A DNA stretch of 24,832 bases from Firmicutes bacterium UBA911 (GCA_002294005.1 DBEH01000038.1:1-24832), one strand, 5' to 3'; positions 14,525 through 24,429 are shown, numbered from the stretch's first letter. The notes: a model not told the origin generated them from the sequence alone. A program made the numbers and translations.

Positions 14525-14700
14525 AAACGGACCATAAACCCGGCCCGTTTTTTTTGTATAAGATTTCTTTAAACGGAAAAAATATTTAAACGAGAAGGGT
14601 CCACAATTTGGATTCAAAGTAAATGGTAGAGCAGTAAAGCTATTGGCCGCACATCGGCCTTGATGGCCAAGCCAGGCGGTATTTCCTTAATTTTGCGGGT

Positions 14701-14730
14701 TTGCGTTTATTTGCGGGGTTTCTTTATCAT
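14701..14730 (+). promoter_or_regulatory. Putative groESL promoter
   Basis: TTGCGT (14701-14706), 18 bp, TATCAT (14725-14730), directly upstream of the CIRCE element, as expected for an HrcA-repressed sigmaA promoter. The boxes are imperfect. TTTGCG-like hexamers recur three times between 14694 and 14716, so the -35 choice is uncertain. Confidence 0.5.
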
Positions 14731-14743
14731 AATACCGGTAAGC

Positions 14744-14776
14744 CTGTTAGCACTCATCTCTAATGAGTGCTAACAG
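14744..14776 (+). promoter_or_regulatory. CIRCE operator (HrcA binding site)
   Basis: TTAGCACTC (14747-14755), nine bases, GAGTGCTAA (14765-14773): a perfect match to the CIRCE consensus. The repeat extends by three more base pairs (CTG...CAG). HrcA binding here represses groESL until heat stress. It also lies in the 5' leader. Confidence 0.98.
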
Positions 14777-14817
14777 GAGGAGCACAAACTACAGTTACAG
14801 TTAAGGAGGGGTATCCA

Positions 14818-15102
14818 TTGATCAGGCCGTTGGGTGAAAGGGTAGTGATTAAGCCTCTGCCGCTGGAAGAGGTGACCAAGGGGGGTATCGTGCTGCCGGA
14901 TACGGCCAAGGAAAAACCGCAAAAGGGTGAAGTCGTGGCCGTGGGCTCCGGACGGCTGCTGGACAACGGGCAGCGCGTGGCCATCGACCTCAAGGTCGGC
15001 GACCAGGTGCTCTACTCCAAGTACGCCGGCAACGAAGTCAAGATCGACGACGAGGAGTACTTGATCCTCAGGGAGAACGACGTGCTCGGGGTGCTGGAGT
15101 AA
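14818..15102 (+). CDS. groES: Co-chaperonin GroES
   Basis: A 94-residue lid of the GroEL chamber. Starts IRPLGERVVIKPLPLEEVTKG and contains the mobile-loop region GGIVLPDTAKEKP and the conserved YSKYAGNEVKIDDEEYLIL. TTG 14818 is chosen because TAAGGAGGGG ends just 7 bp before it and the product then has the family length; a GTG at 14767 in the same frame falls within the CIRCE element. First gene of the heat-shock operon, 66 bp before groEL. Confidence 0.97.
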   Translation: MIRPLGERVVIKPLPLEEVTKGGIVLPDTAKEKPQKGEVVAVGSGRLLDNGQRVAIDLKVGDQVLYSKYAGNEVKIDDEEYLILRENDVLGVLE

Positions 15103-15168
15103 GCCTTGGGAATGAGCCTTGTGGGGGTTTGACCAGATTATTAAGGTATTAAGGGGGTATAGCCGATA

Positions 15169-16812
<1,644 letters not shown>

Positions 16813-16832
16813 CTCGGATTTGAGCTTCTTTG

Positions 16833-16858
16833 AAAAACCCCGTCAAGACGGGGTTTTT
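16833..16858 (+). terminator. groESL terminator
   Basis: AAAAACCCCGTC (16833-16844), AA loop, GACGGGGTTTTT (16847-16858): a 12-bp perfect stem with the T tract included. Symmetrical, so it can act on both strands. Confidence 0.95.
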
Positions 16859-16892
16859 CCTTGTGCGCCCGTTTTCCGCCGGGCGCCGGACA

Positions 16893-16901
16893 TGCTAGAA
16901 T
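16893..16901 (+). promoter_or_regulatory. Extended -10 promoter
   Basis: TGCTAGAAT gives TGn followed by TAGAAT (16896-16901), 32 bp before GTG 16934. No clear -35. It would start a transcript of the two unrecognised genes, separated from groESL by the terminator. Confidence 0.45.
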
Positions 16902-16933
16902 AGTGGCAGCACCCGGAGAGGAGCCCCTGGACC

Positions 16934-17371
16934 GTGAAGGTAAGTGTTTCGCCGGAGACTTTAAAGCACCTGGCCGACCAGCTTTCGCTCATCGAGCAGG
17001 ACCTGAAGGCGGTCAAGGTCCAGTTGCGCAACCTGTACGCCGCCGAAGGGGGCAAGGAGATCCTGGTTCAAACCATCCGCGCCGTGGCGCCCCTGGCCGA
17101 GGTGGTGCGGGCCGGCGGCACCGTGACCCCCCTGGAGCTGAGCTGGTTCTGCCGTAAATACGGCAAGCACCCCAAGGGCGCGGCCGGATACTTCACCGGC
17201 GCCAAGCCCAGCATGCGGTCCGGGGAAGGGGACCGGCGCACGGTCACCGAGCACGGTTTAAGCCGGGTGCGGCAATTGGAGTTGGAATACGGCGAGGACT
17301 GGCTGGACCGGATCCCGCTGGACCTCGTCGCCAACCCGGATGTCGACGCGGAAGCCGAGATCTACCTTTAG
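16934..17371 (+). CDS. Hypothetical protein
   Basis: A 145-residue soluble protein, GTG 16934 with GGAGAGGAG as ribosome site. No signal peptide or membrane segment. The first 40 residues are a likely coiled coil (LKHLADQLSLIEQDLKAVKV); the centre is VTPLELSWFCRKYGKHPKG, and the C-terminus is acidic (NPDVDAEAEIYL). I do not recognise the family. Codon use and third-position GC agree with neighbouring genes, and the next gene starts 27 bp later, so it is likely real and co-transcribed. Confidence 0.8.
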   Translation: MKVSVSPETLKHLADQLSLIEQDLKAVKVQLRNLYAAEGGKEILVQTIRAVAPLAEVVRAGGTVTPLELSWFCRKYGKHPKGAAGYFTGAKPSMRSGEGDRRTVTEHGLSRVRQLELEYGEDWLDRIPLDLVANPDVDAEAEIYL

Positions 17372-17398
17372 GAACGTGGGAGGCATCGCGGTTACACG

Positions 17399-17800
17399 AT
17401 GAAATTCATGCGGCGCGTAGGTTGGCCCGTGACCCTGTTCGTTCCCCTGGCCCTGGCCCTGGCGATTGCCGTCGCCGGGATCTTGAGCCCCGATGTGCCC
17501 CGGATCTACTTCATCATCGGCTTTCTGGCCGCCCTTATCGTGCTGCCCGGGATTTTCGTCACTCTCAAGGTCTTGAGTCACCCGGTGACGGCGGCGGTGG
17601 TCACCCTGGTGACCACCCGCAGGGGCCAGAACGTGGTGGTGATGTTCGAGGACGGGACCAAGAACACTTACCAGAACGCCCAACTGTACGCCGGGCTCCT
17701 GACCGGGGAGTTGAAGCCGGGGCAGCGGTTCCGGGTGCTCATCCGGGATGACCTCCTGTTCCGCGCCCAACCTCTGGATGACGAGGAGGCCCGCTCCTAG
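17399..17800 (+). CDS. Hypothetical membrane protein with two TM segments
   Basis: A 133-residue protein. ATG 17399 has GGGAGG far upstream (about 16 bp). Two hydrophobic helices lie at about 11-28 and 36-60, followed by a roughly 70-residue soluble domain, mostly predicted strands (GQNVVVMFEDGTKNTYQNA; GQRFRVLIRDDLLFRAQPL). The fold cannot be assigned from sequence by eye; a small beta-barrel like those of NfeD-type membrane proteins is one possibility, with no firm motif. Probably forms a unit with the gene before it. Confidence 0.8.
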   Translation: MKFMRRVGWPVTLFVPLALALAIAVAGILSPDVPRIYFIIGFLAALIVLPGIFVTLKVLSHPVTAAVVTLVTTRRGQNVVVMFEDGTKNTYQNAQLYAGLLTGELKPGQRFRVLIRDDLLFRAQPLDDEEARS

Positions 17801-17831
17801 TGCCAGGCTTTTGTGCTTTTGTGGCGGGCTA

Positions 17832-19124
17832 TCAATCTTCTTTTTTGACCGAAACCATCAAGATGCGGTTCGCCTTCATTTTTGCGACCTCAAGCACGGT
17901 ACCGTCTAAAGTCACACGGTCCCCGGCTTTTGGCACCTTGTTGAGCTGATCGAGGATGAAACCGGCTATCGTGTGGTATTCCTCGCTCTCCGGGATCGCC
18001 AGTTTTAGTTGGCGGTTGACCTCATTTACTCCGGCCGAACCCTTGACGATCGCTTGCCCGTCTTCTGAAGACAAGATTTCTTGGTCTTCCCGGTCGTACT
18101 CGTCGCGGATTTCTCCTACAAGCTCTTCGAGCAGAGTCTCCACGGTGACAACACCGTCAGTCCCGCCGAATTCATCTACGATCACGGCCATTGACACCCC
18201 ACGCTTCTGTAAGTCACGGAGCAACTGCCTGATCGGGACAGTATTCGGGACAACGTAGGCCGGGCGGACAACCTTCTCTACCGGCGTCTGCTCCTCCCCG
18301 CGCAAGAGACAAGGGACCAGGTCCTTGATCCCGGCAATGCCTTTGATGTCGTCAAGGTTCTGCCCATAGACCGGAATGCGGGAATGGCCTGTTTCCGACA
18401 TCAGACGAAGGGTGTCCGCCACAGAAGTGCTGGTTTCGATCCCTACCACGTCGGTGCGCGGGACCATTACATCATAAGCCACCGCGTCTCCGAAGTCGAA
18501 GACGTCCCAAAGAAGCCGTTGCTCTTCCCGGTCCAGGCTGCTTTGGTTTACGATGATCTGTTTGAGTTCGTCTTCGGTCACCTGGTTTTCATCAACACCG
18601 GGCTTCAATCCGAACAGGCGCAGCGAGTAATTGGTGGCTGCGGTCAGTAGAAGGATTACCGGGCGTGTTGCGCGCGAGAACAAGTGAATGGGTCGGCCCA
18701 GAAGAAGGGCGACACGTTCAGGCGCCTGCAACGCCACCCGTTTAGGGACCAACTCGCCGTAGATGAGGGTGATTAACGCGATCAGCGTGGTGGTGATTAC
18801 CACGGCAATTCCCTGCGCATTAGTGTTGACTGCGGCGACAGGTACGTTTTGAAAGATATTCTGCAGCGGCACGGCCAGGGTGACGGCGGCGGTGGCGCTG
18901 GCCAGAAACCCGGCCAGGGTTACGCCGATCTGGATAGCTGCCAAGTAGCGGCCCGGATCCCCTTTGAGGAGTCGAGCCACGGCAACGGCGCGGCGGTCCC
19001 CCTTCGCGAGGACATCAATGCGCGAGCGGCGGACGGAGATCAGGGCGATTTCCGCGGAGGCAAACACCGCGTTGAGCAAAATAAGAAAAAGTATCAGCCC
19101 GATTTGAGGAAGCAGTTGTTCCAC
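17832..19124 (-). CDS. CorC/HlyC-family membrane protein (DUF21-CBS-CBS-CorC)
   Basis: A 430-residue protein of the divalent-cation transport/resistance (CNNM-like) family. Residues 1-200 form the DUF21 domain: four hydrophobic segments with ASAEIALISVRRSRID and LIYGELVPKRVALQAPERVA. Two CBS domains follow at about 215-335 (GHSRIPVYGQNLDDIKGI; VIVDEFGGTDGVVT), then the small C-terminal CorC/HlyC domain (about 345-428). GTG 19124 is fixed by GGGAGGG six bases upstream. That ribosome site lies in the wreck of a paralogue just before it, whose promoter probably drives this gene. CBS domains usually bind adenine nucleotides. Substrate (Mg or Co) not decidable. Confidence 0.93.
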   Translation of the reverse strand: MEQLLPQIGLILFLILLNAVFASAEIALISVRRSRIDVLAKGDRRAVAVARLLKGDPGRYLAAIQIGVTLAGFLASATAAVTLAVPLQNIFQNVPVAAVNTNAQGIAVVITTTLIALITLIYGELVPKRVALQAPERVALLLGRPIHLFSRATRPVILLLTAATNYSLRLFGLKPGVDENQVTEDELKQIIVNQSSLDREEQRLLWDVFDFGDAVAYDVMVPRTDVVGIETSTSVADTLRLMSETGHSRIPVYGQNLDDIKGIAGIKDLVPCLLRGEEQTPVEKVVRPAYVVPNTVPIRQLLRDLQKRGVSMAVIVDEFGGTDGVVTVETLLEELVGEIRDEYDREDQEILSSEDGQAIVKGSAGVNEVNRQLKLAIPESEEYHTIAGFILDQLNKVPKAGDRVTLDGTVLEVAKMKANRILMVSVKKED

Positions 19125-19126
19125 AT

Positions 19127-19489
19127 ATGTCCCTCCCGCTGGTATGCTATGCCTTCCGTGATACTGTGCACTTCCGCCGGTATGTCGACACAGCGCCCTG
19201 TCTGGCGGACGAAGCGGTCAGCCACCCCGCTGAACGACCAGATCCTCGGGTAGAACATGAAGCGAACAACCTCTTGGGGGGCGTCAAGGCCAGTGCGATG
19301 CTCTCCACCCGCTCGACAGACAGCGATTTCGGCACCGGTTCGCCGAACACGACAAGCAGTGAAGTGATGAAGCCCGATGCGTTCAGGAAGGAAAGTAGAG
19401 TGCAGAACGACGAGTACCACCAGGATGAAAGCCGGTAGCAGGGCAAGTGCAGGAGTACTTACGAGCCCTAATGACAGGGGGTCGTCCAT
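19127..19489 (-). pseudogene. Broken paralogue of the CorC/HlyC membrane protein
   Basis: The remnant begins with a fair ATG (19489, site ACCTCC-complementary GGAG upstream) and MDDPLSLGLV plus a hydrophobic helix AFILVVLVVLH in one frame. Homology then jumps to another frame (about 19362-19264): LLVVFGEPVPKSLSVERVES and IALALTPPKRLF, the same DUF21 signature as LIYGELVPKRVALQAPERVA in the intact gene. It returns to the first frame (about 19272-19127) with RFMFYPRIWSFSGVADRFVR and IPAEVHS. So there are at least two frame changes. Most of DUF21 and both CBS domains are missing. Not a functional gene. Confidence 0.75.
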
Positions 19490-19531
19490 GGAGGTGTACC
19501 ACGCTCCTTTTTCTTCAATTGATCATTTTGG

Positions 19532-19561
19532 ATTATAACATGTTTATGCGCCGCGCCACAA
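19532..19561 (-). promoter_or_regulatory. SigmaA-type promoter before the broken CorC paralogue
   Basis: Minus strand: TTGTGG (19556-19561), 18 bp, TATAAT (19532-19537). It lies 43 bp before the remnant's ATG and is probably kept because it still serves the intact corC-like gene downstream. Confidence 0.75.
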
Positions 19562-19662
19562 AGCCAAACTCCTTTGCCCAGGGCCAAATTGGACGGGCTT
19601 TCCATCTCATCCTTGCGTCGCGGCGGCAATAGCGCAATAGCGCGGTTTTTTGCTTTGGTCTT

Positions 19663-20406
19663 TCAGAAACCAGGTACGAACCCGGCGTCCTGCGTCTCCA
19701 GAAGGCGCAACAGACCGGCCACTTTTGTTATCCGCATCATCTCGAGGAGTTCCAGTTGCAGCGCCAGCAGGCGGGCGGTGAGCCAAGCGTCTCCGAGCGC
19801 GGTGTGCCGCCCGGCGGGCTCGATTCCGTGCAAGGACAGCATGGCGTCGAGGCTGAAGTACTTCCGTGCGGGGTAGAGTGCCCGGGCGATAACCGCGGTG
19901 TCGAGCGCCGGATTGCGGATTGCCACTCCCGAGAATTCCCGGAGCCTGAGGTTCAAGAACTCGAGATCGAAACCGACGTGGTGGCCGGCCAGGCTGTCGT
20001 TTCCCAAAAACTCCAGGAAGTACGGCAACACGGCCACCAGGTCGTCTTCCCCGGCCACCGCCTCGTCGGCAATGCCGGTAAGCGCGGTCACCAGGGGCGG
20101 GATAGGCCGTCCCGGATTTACCAGGCGGTGAAAGGTCTGCTCGGGACGGGGCCGCCCGTTTTCCACCACCACCGCTCCCAGGGCGATGACCTCGTCGCCG
20201 CCGGCCGGTTCAAAGCCGGTGGTCTCGGTGTCCAGCACCACGAAACGAAGTTTCGACAGGGGCATGTCGGGGTCGAGCGGCCTTGCCGCCCGCGCGAGCC
20301 GTTCCCTGATCCGGAGCACTTCCGGAGGCGGCGGAGGGCCGGGCCGGAGACCTTCCGTCAGGTTGCCCATGCCGTTCTTGAACTTGGAGAGCCAGTTCCC
20401 GCTCAT
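19663..20406 (-). CDS. DnaQ-like 3'-5' exonuclease (DEDDh)
   Basis: A 247-residue protein from ATG 20406 behind GGAGGGATAG. The exonuclease domain covers about 54-225, with D59 and E61 (LDTETTG), D147 (GFDLEF), and H201 with D206 (RHTALGDAWL): all DEDDh catalytic residues. It resembles the epsilon proofreading subunit but has a Pro-rich N-terminal extension. It follows the cNMP/CBS/nucleotidyltransferase gene by 23 bp, an association known in many bacteria, often beside a solute symporter; none is visible here. The role is more likely signal-nucleotide or RNA turnover than replication proofreading (inference). Confidence 0.92.
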   Translation of the reverse strand: MSGNWLSKFKNGMGNLTEGLRPGPPPPPEVLRIRERLARAARPLDPDMPLSKLRFVVLDTETTGFEPAGGDEVIALGAVVVENGRPRPEQTFHRLVNPGRPIPPLVTALTGIADEAVAGEDDLVAVLPYFLEFLGNDSLAGHHVGFDLEFLNLRLREFSGVAIRNPALDTAVIARALYPARKYFSLDAMLSLHGIEPAGRHTALGDAWLTARLLALQLELLEMMRITKVAGLLRLLETQDAGFVPGF

Positions 20407-20429
20407 CCGGTGCTATCCCTCCGGCCTCC

Positions 20430-22358
20430 CTAAGTGGGGTAGAGGCGCAAGGATTCTCCAAACTGGCCGGCGATCAAGTTCTGGATGCGGGTGATCACCG
20501 AAAGGGCGCCCCTTAAGACTTCCTGTTCCCTCTTGCTCAGCGCCTGCGGGTTAACGTAGTTGTCCGGTTCTTCGCCGTGCTCCAGCTTCTTCAGGTTTTC
20601 CCGGATCCGGAACATCAGCAGCGTCTCGTAGGCGGCTTCGATGAACTCGGCCTCGTCCGGCGGGATCGCTCCGTGCTCCACCAGCAGGGCCAAACGCTCC
20701 AGGGTGGGTGTGGCGCTGATCCGGTGTTTGAGGGCGAGAACGCGGGTGCAGTTCACGATGTGGAGGCAGGCCGCGGCCTTCAGGTTGATCTCGTTCTTGT
20801 GGGGGCCCGACTTCTCGGCGGTGACGAACCCGCCGAACAGGTTCAGCGGTACCCGCATCTGCATCCGGCAGTCGGCCGCCAGGTCAAGCACCGCGCCGGG
20901 AAGTTGTTCAAAAGCGGCGAACGCTGTTTGCCATAGGTTCCGGGCCAGGTCGACGTCCCCGTAGACCGGCCGGAAATCCAAAAGGATCGTCAGCCGGCGG
21001 ATGTCCTCCGGTTCGGCCCGCATCAGCAGCTGCACCAGGTGTTCCCGCCACGCGCCCAGCGAACGGCACCATTTGGGGTTGGACGGCATCACGCCGAAAC
21101 TGCACTCCCGGAAGCCGCAATCGGCAAGCGCTTTGGAAATCGTGGTGCCCAAGTGCAGGAAGTACTTCGCCGCCGCGGCCCCGGCGCCTTCCCCCGGGTC
21201 GGCGTAAATGACGGCGTCGTCCTGATCGGTCCTGATGGTCTGCTCCCGGCGCCCGGCGCTGCCCATGGCGATCCAGCAGTAGCCCGACGGCCTCGGCCCG
21301 TGCGTCTGCTCCACTTCCGCTTCGCACAGCTGAATGACCCGGCGGGTAAAGGCGTCGTGCAGTTCCGAGATTATGGCCAGAATATCCCGGACCGGAGTTT
21401 TTTCCCTGATCAGCGCGCGCAGGAAAGCGTCCACGTCGCGGCTGGTTTCGCGAAGCCCCGCCAGGGTCGGCTGAGTTTCAATGCGGTGCGCGAACCAGAG
21501 CGTCCCGGTGCCGCGGGCGCGGGCCAAGTCGGCCACGCTGATGATTCCAACCAGAAATTCGTTCTCGGTTACGGTCAGGTGCTTGCAGCCGTGCTTGATG
21601 GCTTCGACCAGCACCTCGTAGAGGTAGGCCGTCGTTGGCACCTGGACCGGCTTGCGCCGCATCACCGCCTCCGCCGTGAGGCCGGCCGGCCAGTCCCGCG
21701 CCGGGTCGGTGAGCCGAGCCACCAGGTCCCGCTCGGTGACCAGGCCGGCGGGATAGCCGGTTTGGTCCACCACCACCACCGAGCCGATGTTTTTCTCCAC
21801 CATTATTTGGGCCACGTGGTGCACCGGCTCGCTGCAACGGCAGGTGACCACCGGCGCGGACATGATCTCGGCCGCCCGCCGGCGGAACAGAGCCGCTTCG
21901 CCGCGCACGAAGTCCGGGGCCTGCTCCGCCACGATTTCCCGGTATAAAGACCGCATCCGGCTCAGGAGCACCCGGCTGAAGAAACGGGACACCTCCGGAT
22001 GGTGGTACATCAGCAGTTCAAAGACTTCACGGGGGATCTCCAGGCAGGTCAAGTCTTTCCTCGCGCGTACCGAGCCCGGGTATTCCTCGTCGGTAAGCAC
22101 GACCGTTTCGCCAAAGAAATTATGCGGGTGACGGAAGCCGACCACGCTCTCCCGGCCCTGGTTGTTGGTTACCGTAACCTCCGCCAGGCCTTCCACGACA
22201 ATGAAGAGGGCTTGAAGGCTGGGCGTCCCCTGCCGAAAGACATAAGTGCCCTTGGAGAAAGCCCGGAGGCGGGTCTCAGGCGCTATCTCCGCCAGCACCG
22301 CTTCGCTCAGGGACGAAAAAGGACTAATCGAGCGCAAGACTCCGATTGCCGCTTCCAA
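20430..22358 (-). CDS. cNMP-binding / CBS / DUF294 nucleotidyltransferase-like protein
   Basis: A 642-residue cytoplasmic protein. Domains: cyclic-nucleotide-binding fold (about 12-130, with NFFGETVVL), two CBS domains (about 165-285; GSVVVVDQTGYPAGLVTERD and HLTVTENEFLVGIIS), a DUF294 nucleotidyltransferase domain with GSAGRREQT at 366-374 and acidic D378 and D380 (as in GlnD/GlnE-type GSxGR...D-x-D), and a helical DUF294 C-terminal domain (about 490-630). The cNMP phosphate-binding Arg-Ser-Ala is replaced by PGS, so cyclic-nucleotide binding is doubtful. TTG 22358 has GGAGATGAGG upstream. First gene of a two-gene unit with the exonuclease. Substrate unknown; may nucleotidylate a transporter or sense adenylates. 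Confidence 0.92.
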   Translation of the reverse strand: MEAAIGVLRSISPFSSLSEAVLAEIAPETRLRAFSKGTYVFRQGTPSLQALFIVVEGLAEVTVTNNQGRESVVGFRHPHNFFGETVVLTDEEYPGSVRARKDLTCLEIPREVFELLMYHHPEVSRFFSRVLLSRMRSLYREIVAEQAPDFVRGEAALFRRRAAEIMSAPVVTCRCSEPVHHVAQIMVEKNIGSVVVVDQTGYPAGLVTERDLVARLTDPARDWPAGLTAEAVMRRKPVQVPTTAYLYEVLVEAIKHGCKHLTVTENEFLVGIISVADLARARGTGTLWFAHRIETQPTLAGLRETSRDVDAFLRALIREKTPVRDILAIISELHDAFTRRVIQLCEAEVEQTHGPRPSGYCWIAMGSAGRREQTIRTDQDDAVIYADPGEGAGAAAAKYFLHLGTTISKALADCGFRECSFGVMPSNPKWCRSLGAWREHLVQLLMRAEPEDIRRLTILLDFRPVYGDVDLARNLWQTAFAAFEQLPGAVLDLAADCRMQMRVPLNLFGGFVTAEKSGPHKNEINLKAAACLHIVNCTRVLALKHRISATPTLERLALLVEHGAIPPDEAEFIEAAYETLLMFRIRENLKKLEHGEEPDNYVNPQALSKREQEVLRGALSVITRIQNLIAGQFGESLRLYPT

Positions 22359-22713
22359 AACACCTCATCTCCTCACGGATTTGGGGCTTGGGAACTTCTC
22401 CGCTCTCTAGGCCGTTCCAAACCCTCCCGTTGATGATATAAGAAACGCCAAAAACCGAATGTTCTGAATATTGCGCGGCCAACTAAACTGCGTTGCCACT
22501 TCCCCGCCCTTGTCACTGATGCCCACATTGTACGTCTGCCTTGAGCAAGAGAAAAGAGAACGGCGGCGAAAGACGATTTCTGGGTTTCCAGTGGAGGGTA
22601 TCGGCGGGTGTTCGGTAATTTCTGATTGAATGGCGTGGGAATGCCCTGGTGCGCGACCGTTCGACCCCGAAAAACGACTGGAGAGCGCAAAGAGCAAATG
22701 CGCAAGTCCGGAG
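22359..22713 (-). other. Intergenic stretch without a recognised gene
   Basis: 355 bp between the cation transporter stop and the nucleotidyltransferase start. Short reading frames on both strands have poor codon use. No hairpin-plus-T terminator and no good -10/-35 pair was found; TTATAT near 22436-22441 on the minus strand is the only weak -10. Confidence 0.5.
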
Positions 22714-23649
22714 TTATTTATTCGGGCAGCCGGACCTGACCGGTTTGGGGCAGGGCGTGCACCGGTCGTCACAGGGCTCGATGTGGATCAGAACGTGCAC
22801 CCGGTTCGGGAACAGGGCTTTGATTTCCTGTTCGATCAGGTCGCACATGGCGTGGGCTTCAGCCACCGAACCGTGGGCCGGGGTCACCAGGTGCAGATCG
22901 ATGTGCCGTTCCGGGCCCGCCTTGCGGGTGCGGAAGTCGTGAAACTCGACGTAGGAGGCCCGGTGTTTTTCCAGGACGGCCAGGATGGCCGCCTCGTCCT
23001 CTTCGGGCAGGCGGACGTCCAAAACACTTTTTAAGGCGTCACGGATCAACCGGTAGGCGGCCCGCAGGATCACCAGGGATACCACGATGCCGACCAACGG
23101 GTCGATGATCAACCGCCCGGTCAAATGAATCAGCCCCAGGCCCGCCAGTACGGCCACCGAGGTGTACACGTCCGACCGCAGGTGCCAGGCGTCGGCTTCC
23201 AGGGCCGGTGAATCGGTTTCCCGGGCCACCCTGAACAGGTACTGGGACATAATGGTATTTACCGCGATGGCGGTTAAAACCACCCCGGCGCCCAAGCCGA
23301 GGGCGCCGACGGGAGTGGGGGAGAACAGCCGGGGTACGGCGGTAAAGATGATAGCGCCGGCGGCGAGGACGATGAGTCCGGCTTCGATAGCGGCGGCCAG
23401 GTTTTCGAACTTGCCGTGCCCGAAGCGGTGGCGCTCATCGGCCGGTTTGGCGGATTGTTTTACGGCGGTCAGCGCGATCAGCGCCGCCAGGAGGTCCACG
23501 CCGGAATGGACGCCGTCCGAGATAACGCTTACCGAACCCATGTGAAAACCGGCCGCCAGTTTGCCCAACATCAGCGCGGTGTTGGAGGCCACCGAAAGTC
23601 GCGCAGCCCTGATTTTTCGCCGGCTGACATCCTCCTGGCGCTGGTGCAG
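22714..23649 (-). CDS. Cation diffusion facilitator family transporter, CTG start proposed
   Basis: A member of the CDF (ZitB/FieF type) metal/proton antiporter family. Six TM segments; metal-site motifs SDGVHSGVD and AWHLRSDVYTS (HxxxD), and a C-terminal cytoplasmic metallochaperone-like fold. Annotation would normally start at GTG 23592, but that begins inside TM1 without a ribosome site. Upstream in frame is HQRQEDVSRRKIRAARLSV, typical of CDF cytosolic N-termini, from a CTG at 23649 with GGGAGAGGG five bases upstream; no ATG/GTG/TTG occurs between it and the in-frame stop. The C-terminus has a Cys-rich tail (EPCDDRCTPCPKP...SGC), unusual for the family and probably metal binding. Metal specificity unknown. 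Confidence 0.93.
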   Translation of the reverse strand: MHQRQEDVSRRKIRAARLSVASNTALMLGKLAAGFHMGSVSVISDGVHSGVDLLAALIALTAVKQSAKPADERHRFGHGKFENLAAAIEAGLIVLAAGAIIFTAVPRLFSPTPVGALGLGAGVVLTAIAVNTIMSQYLFRVARETDSPALEADAWHLRSDVYTSVAVLAGLGLIHLTGRLIIDPLVGIVVSLVILRAAYRLIRDALKSVLDVRLPEEDEAAILAVLEKHRASYVEFHDFRTRKAGPERHIDLHLVTPAHGSVAEAHAMCDLIEQEIKALFPNRVHVLIHIEPCDDRCTPCPKPVRSGCPNK

Positions 23650-23754
23650 CGTGACCCTCTCCCGTTAAGCCGATTCTGGTCTAGTATACCACCATTTCAG
23701 CGCCCCGGTTCCACGACCTTGGCTTGACCGCCGCGCAGGTGCTGCCAAAGAGAG

Positions 23755-23775
23755 AGGCCGGCTTTTGGCCGGCCT
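23755..23775 (-). terminator. Hairpin after the DUF2301 gene
   Basis: AGGCCGGC (23755-23762) and GCCGGCCT (23768-23775) pair around TTTTG. On the minus strand the following bases are only CTCTCTTT, so a weak terminator at best. Lies 29 bp after the stop at 23805. Confidence 0.5.
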
Positions 23776-23804
23776 TTAGGTTCATTTCAGTGCCCCTTCG
23801 CTCT

Positions 23805-24356
23805 TCACTCTTTATCGCCGCTGCTGCCACACCCGCCGTAGTAAGGCATCTTGAATTTGCGGATGGTGAAAGAGGCGAAGAGGGCCAGGGCAATCGCGGT
23901 CGCGATCAGGACCGCGAGCGTCGGGTGACCGGCGCCGTGCTGGATGTACAGCGCCAGGGTCAGGACGGCCAGCACCGGCATCAGCCACCAGCCTTCCTTG
24001 AACCGGAAGCAGTACGCTTCTTTGCCCACGAGCCCGCACGAACCGACGAAGATGAAGCCCAGCCCCAGGGGGATCAGGTGGGTTGCCCCGGTGGCGATTC
24101 CGGTCACCTGCAGCGCGACGCCGGCCGCCGCCGCCGCGAGGACGATGACTTTTACTTCCCGCATGTAAACTTGCAGCAGCCAGCCGGAAACAAGCACGCC
24201 GGCGGTGATCAGGAAATAGCCCGCCACGGAGGCGATGGAATCCAGGCGGGATGAATCGCGGGCCAGGAAAAGGGCCAAAAGCCCCAGGGTCTGGAGCACA
24301 TAGCCGCTCCGGTATACAATCTCCACCGGCCTTCGGTGGGGTTTGAGCCCAGCCAT
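23805..24356 (-). CDS. DUF2301-type integral membrane protein
   Basis: A 183-residue protein, ATG 24356 with GAGGTGG upstream. Five or six hydrophobic segments fill most of it. The motif GLVGKEAYCFRFKEGWWLMP in the second half agrees with my recollection of the DUF2301 family of bacterial membrane proteins, whose function is unknown. The C-terminus is YYGGCGSSGDKE. It stands alone with its own promoter, about 150 bp upstream of the cation transporter gene; no shared reading of function is possible. Confidence 0.8.
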   Translation of the reverse strand: MAGLKPHRRPVEIVYRSGYVLQTLGLLALFLARDSSRLDSIASVAGYFLITAGVLVSGWLLQVYMREVKVIVLAAAAAGVALQVTGIATGATHLIPLGLGFIFVGSCGLVGKEAYCFRFKEGWWLMPVLAVLTLALYIQHGAGHPTLAVLIATAIALALFASFTIRKFKMPYYGGCGSSGDKE

Positions 24357-24400
24357 GTCGCCGCCACCTCTTTTGTTGATTGATGGACGCTACAATACTT

Positions 24401-24429
24401 ATTATTCTGAAACGCGGTTCATTTGTCCA
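24401..24429 (-). promoter_or_regulatory. SigmaA-type promoter for the DUF2301 gene
   Basis: Minus strand: TGGACA (24424-24429), exactly 17 bp, AATAAT (24401-24406); five of six matches in each box. Start codon 45 bp downstream. Confidence 0.65.

Noticed and set aside
14767..15102. GTG 14767 as groES start
   Set aside because: It falls within the CIRCE element and gives a 17-residue extension not seen in GroES; TTG 14818 has the ribosome site.
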